From an uncultured bacterium (GTDB lineage Bacteria > Desulfobacterota > Desulfovibrionia > Desulfovibrionales > Desulfovibrionaceae), in assembly GCA_905214305.1 (NCBI GenBank), contig CAJMLK010000012.1, forward strand, positions 1-63,610: a stretch of 63,610 nt of DNA, written 5' to 3'. Positions 60,105 through 63,610 of the stretch are shown here, piece after piece. Within the stretch, counting starts at the first letter, position 1. Each line of letters starts with the position of its first letter. A program made the translations under genes and the position numbers. A model generated the notes under the pieces. It ran no database searches. It was not told the DNA's origin and was given only the letters and a program-made list of their open reading frames with translations.

Positions 60105-60209
60105 CGCGGCCCTGACGGTTGCGGTTGCGCGGGCTTCAGGCGCGTCCCTGGCCTCCCGGCGGTGATACTCTCAAGAAATGCAGTCCGACAGCGTGTTGTG
60201 GAGATGCCC

Positions 60210-60911
60210 ATGCTGGAAATACTCTGGATAGCCCTGGCCTATGTGCTTGGTTCCGCGCCGTGGGGGCTGGTCATTGCCAGAACCTTTTGCGGCATTGATC
60301 CGCGTGAAAGCGGCAGCCGCAATACCGGGGCCACCAACGTGGCCCGCCTTTGCGGTTTCAAGTGGGGCGTAGCCACGCTTTTGTGTGATGTGCTCAAAGG
60401 GGCCATGCCCGTGTGGCTGGCCTTCAGAATCAACGGGTCGCCCGTTTTTGTCAGCGTGGTGGCTCTGGCCTGTGTGCTTGGGCATGTCTTTTCCTGCTTT
60501 ATGAAGTTTCGGGGCGGCAAGGCCGTGGCAACGAGCATCGGCATTTTTCTGCCGCTGGCCTTCTGGCAGCTGCTGGCCGCCTCTCTGCTGTGTACGCTTG
60601 TTATCTGGCGCAGCGGCTTTGTTTCTCTGGGGTCTTTGACTCTGGTCACGGCGCTGCCTGTGGCGCTGGCCGTCAGCGGGCTGTGGGTATGGCTGCCGCT
60701 GGCCCTCGGTGTGTGGGCCGTTGTGGTCTGGAAGCACCGTGAGAATATCGTCCGTCTGCGTTCCGGCACGGAAAAAAGCTGGCTCAAGAGCAAGAGCAGT
60801 GGCGAAGCGTCGGCCAATGCCGAGGCGGGTACTTCCGGGCAGGGCGATGCCGCGCCGGGCATGAATGCGCAGGATGCGGGCGCGCAGGACACGGGCCGCA
60901 AGGACGGATAA
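60210..60911 (+). CDS. plsY: Acyl-phosphate glycerol-3-phosphate acyltransferase PlsY
   Basis: This 233-residue integral membrane enzyme adds the first acyl chain to glycerol-3-phosphate, using acyl-phosphate, in phospholipid synthesis. The three PlsY motifs are present: ESGSRNTGATNVAR, LGHVFSCFMKFRGGKAVATSIGI, and the late WKHRENIVRLRSGTE. About five helices are predicted. The C-terminal ~40 residues after KSWLKSKSSG are a hydrophilic Ala/Gly/Asp tail absent from most homologues. GGAG lies 6 nt before the ATG at 60210. thrC follows 148 nt downstream. Confidence 0.95.
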   Translation: MLEILWIALAYVLGSAPWGLVIARTFCGIDPRESGSRNTGATNVARLCGFKWGVATLLCDVLKGAMPVWLAFRINGSPVFVSVVALACVLGHVFSCFMKFRGGKAVATSIGIFLPLAFWQLLAASLLCTLVIWRSGFVSLGSLTLVTALPVALAVSGLWVWLPLALGVWAVVVWKHRENIVRLRSGTEKSWLKSKSSGEASANAEAGTSGQGDAAPGMNAQDAGAQDTGRKDG

Positions 60912-61059
60912 GCCTGCCGCAAGCCCGGATACATTGGGGAGCGCAGGTTCCCGAAGATGCAATGTTCAGGAGCATTCCGACCGTGGACTGCTCCGACCGA
61001 CGGCCTGTCCGTCGCTGGAAAAACGGTTTCTGTTCCCGATGCCAAAAGGAGTTCGTCAC

Positions 61060-62505
61060 ATGGCCCACGCGGATTTTCCGGCCTATCGCGGCCGCATGGA
61101 ATATGTCTGCCTTGATTGCGGTGCGCGTTATCCGGGCGACAGCCTGCTGTATGCCTGCCCGCAGTGCGGCGGCGTTTTTCTGCTGGAAAACCTGGACTTT
61201 GCAAAGCTCAAGGAGCGTAGCGGCCAGGAATGGCGAAAGATTTTTGACGACCGCTGCGCCAGCCGCTCCACGGCGCTCAAGGGCATTTTCCGTTATTACG
61301 AACTGCTGGCCCCTCTGCTGGACGAAGACGACATCGTCTATCTGGGCGAGGGCATCACCCCTGTGGTGGAAGCGTCAGCCGCCCTGCGCGACATGACGGG
61401 CGTGCCCTTTGCCTACAAGAACGACGGGCAGAACCCCAGCGCCTCCTTCAAGGACAGGGGCATGGCCTGTGCCTTCAGCTATCTCAAGTGGCTTTGCCGC
61501 CGCAACCAGTGGGACGAAGTGCTGACGGTCTGCGCCTCCACCGGTGATACTTCTGCGGCGGCGGCCCTGTATGCCTCGTATGTGGGTGCTCCGCTCAAAT
61601 CCGTGGTGCTGCTGCCCCACGGCAAGGTGACGCCCCAGCAGCTTTCGCAGCCCCTTGGCAGCGGCGCCACAGTGCTGGAACTGCCCGGCGTGTTTGACGA
61701 CTGCATGAAGGTCGTTGAACTGCTGGCAGAAAACTATCGCGTGGCCCTGCTCAATTCCAAGAACAGCTGGCGCATTCTGGGGCAGGAATCCTATGCGTAC
61801 GAAGTGGCCCAGTGGTATGGCTGGGACATGACGGATCAGTGCCTTTTTGTGCCCATCGGCAATGCGGGCAACGTGACCGCCATCATGTCGGGTTTCCTGA
61901 AAATGCTTGATCTCGGCATCATTACGGGTCTGCCGCGCATTTTTGGTGTGCAGTCCGAGCATGCCGACCCGGTGTGGCGGTACTACGACGCGCCCGCAAG
62001 CTCACGCAGCTGGCAGCCTGTGACTGTGCAGCCCAGTGTGGCCCAGGCGGCCATGATCGGCAATCCCGTGTCATTCCCGCGTGTGCGCATGCTGGCCGAG
62101 CGCTTTATGGAAAGCGGCGGCGAACGCGCCTTCCAGGTGGTGCGCGTGACCGAACAGCAGATTATGGACGCCATGATAATGGCCAACCGTCACGGCCACA
62201 TTGCCTGCACCCAGGGGGGCGAATGTCTGGCCGGTCTGCGCAATGCCCGTGCTCTGGGCCTTGTGGGCGACCATGAGCATGCGGTGCTTGACGCCACTGC
62301 CCATGCTCTGAAATTTGCCGGTTTTCAGGACATGTATTTCAACGACGCCTTCCCGCCCGAGTACGGCGTATCGCCAGACAAAAGTCTGGCCAACCAGCCC
62401 GAACTGCTTTTGCCCCAGAGCGCCCGCGAAGGGCGGGATGTGGCGGAATTCGCCTCGCTGGGTGCAGAAGCCGTGGTGCAGCGCCTCAAGCTGCAGAAAA
62501 AATAG
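61060..62505 (+). CDS. thrC: Threonine synthase
   Basis: This 481-residue PLP enzyme converts O-phosphohomoserine to threonine. The N-terminus has a zinc-ribbon-like pair CLDCGARYPGD...CPQCGG as in some bacterial and archaeal forms. The PLP lysine is in KNDGQNPSASFKDRGMACAFSYL; the phosphate-binding and cofactor loops are VCASTGDTSAAAALYAS and VPIGNAGNVTAIMSG. AAGGAG precedes the ATG at 61060 by 8 nt, which rejects the longer frame through the plsY-thrC gap. A terminator lies about 175 nt after the stop. Confidence 0.96.
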   Translation: MAHADFPAYRGRMEYVCLDCGARYPGDSLLYACPQCGGVFLLENLDFAKLKERSGQEWRKIFDDRCASRSTALKGIFRYYELLAPLLDEDDIVYLGEGITPVVEASAALRDMTGVPFAYKNDGQNPSASFKDRGMACAFSYLKWLCRRNQWDEVLTVCASTGDTSAAAALYASYVGAPLKSVVLLPHGKVTPQQLSQPLGSGATVLELPGVFDDCMKVVELLAENYRVALLNSKNSWRILGQESYAYEVAQWYGWDMTDQCLFVPIGNAGNVTAIMSGFLKMLDLGIITGLPRIFGVQSEHADPVWRYYDAPASSRSWQPVTVQPSVAQAAMIGNPVSFPRVRMLAERFMESGGERAFQVVRVTEQQIMDAMIMANRHGHIACTQGGECLAGLRNARALGLVGDHEHAVLDATAHALKFAGFQDMYFNDAFPPEYGVSPDKSLANQPELLLPQSAREGRDVAEFASLGAEAVVQRLKLQKK

Positions 62506-62544
62506 AGGCTTTTGCCGCATGCCGTATTCAGGAGCGTTTTACTT

Positions 62545-62564
62545 TTGAGAACACATGTTCTCAA
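62545..62564. repeat. Solo right-end palindrome of the bipartite element
   Basis: TTGAGAACA and TGTTCTCAA form a perfect 9-bp dyad around two bases, followed by TGCG as in copies 2 and 3. The inner segment GCGGGCGTCTGCCCGTGCAG follows about 60 nt later, but no left-end palindrome is found, so this copy is truncated. Confidence 0.7.
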
Positions 62565-62678
62565 TGCGTTACGGGGTTTGCTTCTGCGCCTGCCCGCACT
62601 GGCACGCCACGTTGATGCCCCTGTGGCGGGCGTCTGCCCGTGCAGCCCCGTAATACGTTCAATATGATGGTGCATAAG

Positions 62679-62710
62679 AAAGGGACTTTTTTATAAAAGT
62701 CCCTTTTTTT
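62679..62710 (+). terminator. Rho-independent terminator upstream of the GyrI-like gene
   Basis: AAAGGGACTTTT (62679-62690) pairs perfectly with AAAAGTCCCTTT (62695-62706), and T-residues continue to 62710. It probably ends the plsY-thrC transcript. A small TGCATCAAATGATGCA hairpin follows at 62712-62727. Confidence 0.9.
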
Positions 62711-62748
62711 GTGCATCAAATGATGCATTCTCAAATAAGGAGCATTTC

Positions 62749-63201
62749 ATGAGCGAATTTAAGATAACAGTTGTGGATTTTCCTGCTACGCGCCTGATGG
62801 GCATGAAGGTTCGCACCTCGATAGCCCGTGCCCACGAGGATTGTCCTGCCATCTGGCAGCAGTTTGGGCCACGCATGGCGGATATTGCGGGCAAACCCTT
62901 TTACGGTGTTTCCTGCATGCTCAATGCCGAGGAGATCGAGTATTGGGCGGCTATGGAGGCGGACGGGCGCGAGCTTCCTGCCGACATGGGACACCATGTC
63001 ATCCCCGCAGGCACGTACGCGGCCTGCCGCGTGCCGAACCTGGAAAACATCGGGGAGGCCTACATGTTCATTTTTGAAAAGTGGTTCGCCAGCCAGGAGG
63101 CGTATGTCTATAATGAGCAGGCCCCGTGCTTTGAGCTGTACCCCCCGGACTGGAATCCCGGGGCGTCTTTTGAATTGTATGTGCCCGTAATGGCACGTTA
63201 A
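62749..63201 (+). CDS. GyrI-like/AraC effector-binding domain protein
   Basis: This 150-residue stand-alone ligand-binding domain begins FKITVVDFPATRLMGMKVRTSIARAHEDCPAIWQQFGPRM and shows YGVSCML, the ligand-pocket acidic residue in EYWAAME, VIPAGTYAACRVPN, and the terminal APCFELYPPDWNPGASFELYVPV. These match the Bacterial_Regulator/GyrI-like (Rob C-terminal) family. It has no DNA-binding domain, so it may bind small hydrophobic molecules or act as a gyrase-modulating protein like SbmC. AAGGAG lies 7 nt before the ATG. Monocistronic. Confidence 0.88.
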   Translation: MSEFKITVVDFPATRLMGMKVRTSIARAHEDCPAIWQQFGPRMADIAGKPFYGVSCMLNAEEIEYWAAMEADGRELPADMGHHVIPAGTYAACRVPNLENIGEAYMFIFEKWFASQEAYVYNEQAPCFELYPPDWNPGASFELYVPVMAR

Positions 63202-63207
63202 TTTAAA

Positions 63208-63412
63208 GAGAATACATTCTTGGAACTGCAGGGCAATCTGAAAGCGGAATTGCTCTAGATGTAGAGCAGATTAACTTTGAAATGCTTCACATTTCAAAGT
63301 TTTCATGCAGCCGAAAATGCGATTTTCGGCTGAATCTACTCCACATTGTGGCGCGCTGCACTTTCGTGCAGCGTTAGAGCATTTACACTTTTTTCAAAGT
63401 TAAATTGCTCTA
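63208..63412 (+). repeat. Second-family intergenic repeat, copy 2, with bipartite-type ends
   Basis: It contains GAGAATACATTCTT (63208-63221), the perfect palindrome arms AACTTTGAAATG (63273-63284) and CATTTCAAAGTT (63290-63301), the hairpin CCGAAAAT/ATTTTCGG (63311-63329), the hairpin GCTGCAC/GTGCAGC (63355-63372), then GTTAGAGCATTTACACTT and AAATTGCTCTA. The part from 63311 on parallels 50580-50671. Confidence 0.85.
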
Positions 63413-63414
63413 AA

Positions 63415-63459
63415 AAGCCCCGTCACGCGGACAGTTGCTGATCCGCGTGACGGGGCTTT
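63415..63459. terminator. Strong bidirectional terminator
   Basis: AAGCCCCGTCACGCGGA (63415-63431) pairs with TCCGCGTGACGGGGCTT (63442-63458) around 10 nt, with A-run before and T-run after. It likely ends the GyrI-like gene transcript about 215 nt downstream of its stop. Confidence 0.9.
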
Positions 63460-63510
63460 GCATTGCCTGCTCAGGCTGCATGGCCGAAGCCGGCAGCGGC
63501 CCTTGTCCGG

Positions 63511-63555
63511 CTGGAGCATTTAACACTTGAAATGCTTGCTTACGGCAGGCAAAAG
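63511..63555 (-). repeat. Third-family repeat, interrupted copy
   Basis: This is the reverse complement of 10452-10496 with 42 of 45 positions identical. At 63556 the match stops in the middle of the GGCAGGC/GCCTGCC hairpin, where GGTAGT replaces the expected CCTGCC. Confidence 0.85.
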
Positions 63556-63610
63556 GGTAGTGTCCAGAATTTTTCGCACATTTTGTAGCCGTCAGTCAGT
63601 GTGAGTTTTG
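63556..63610 (+). mobile_element. Possible insertion-sequence end running off the window
   Basis: Sequence beginning GGTAGTGTCCAGAATTTTT follows exactly where the repeat at 63511-63555 is broken. The first bases have the look of terminal inverted repeats of IS256-type elements, recalled rather than checked. No transposase is visible because the window ends 55 nt later. Confidence 0.35.

Noticed and set aside
62596..62614. Possible second sigma-54 promoter (TGGCACGCCACGTTGA)
   Set aside because: The spacing between the GG and the TG element is off by one and the final C is missing.

Overview
The window is high-GC, gene-dense bacterial chromosome that looks like Desulfovibrio (sulfate-reducing Desulfobacterota, D. 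desulfuricans-like). The grounds are an NrfH/NrfA nitrite reductase pair, a Re-type citrate synthase of the HMGL family beside isocitrate dehydrogenase, a heme-motif sensor kinase and several proteins typical of the genus. This assignment is inference from gene content; no search was run.

Layout. 1-6.2 kb (minus strand): a type I secretion locus made of a LapB-type ABC exporter, an HlyD-type adaptor and the N-terminal part of a large VCBS-repeat adhesin that runs off the left edge. 6.5-10.4 kb: mutY, then a cyclophilin, a DinB-like protein and a YceI protein on the plus strand. 11.1-16.2 kb (minus): UvrD-like helicase, thiL, a family 2 glycosyltransferase and a class II aldolase, tightly packed. 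17-20.7 kb (plus): an unknown protein, a YtqB/MnmM-like methyltransferase, an agmatinase-family gene behind a sigma-54 promoter, and panB. 20.9-27.7 kb (minus): Dyp peroxidase, a helicase fused to a DEDDy exonuclease domain (MrfA-MrfB-like), an acyltransferase, a flavin reductase and a hotdog thioesterase. 27.9-34.5 kb: nrfHA, divergent from a hybrid histidine kinase with a CxxCH motif and an NtrC-type regulator. 35.3-40.5 kb (minus): a chemoreceptor, tRNA-Ser(UGA), HU, murI and a TauE/SafE permease. 40.9-50 kb (plus): hisH-hisF-larE, a 36-residue basic protein, fmdB-like, purB, pyrE, an L,D-transpeptidase and a membrane-anchored unknown. 51.1-57.6 kb (minus): Re-citrate synthase, icd, a LysE exporter and an aconitase-family hydratase, which together would carry oxaloacetate and acetyl-CoA to 2-oxoglutarate. 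57.9-63.2 kb (plus): an RNB-domain ribonuclease, plsY, thrC and a GyrI-like protein.

The most unusual material is between genes. A roughly 130-bp bipartite element with two different palindromic ends recurs in at least five intergenic gaps, in both orientations, with solo or variant ends in others. Two further structured repeat families are seen twice each. One copy, at 63.5 kb, is broken at a junction that looks like the end of an insertion sequence. The gap at 50.0-51.1 kb holds two diverged copies, about 300 bp each, in inverted orientation.

Other points worth following are a sigma-54 promoter with an upstream dyad and a terminator about 75 nt downstream (a candidate small RNA or leader), the helicase-exonuclease fusion, and the sensor-like C-terminal domain on the Re-citrate synthase.
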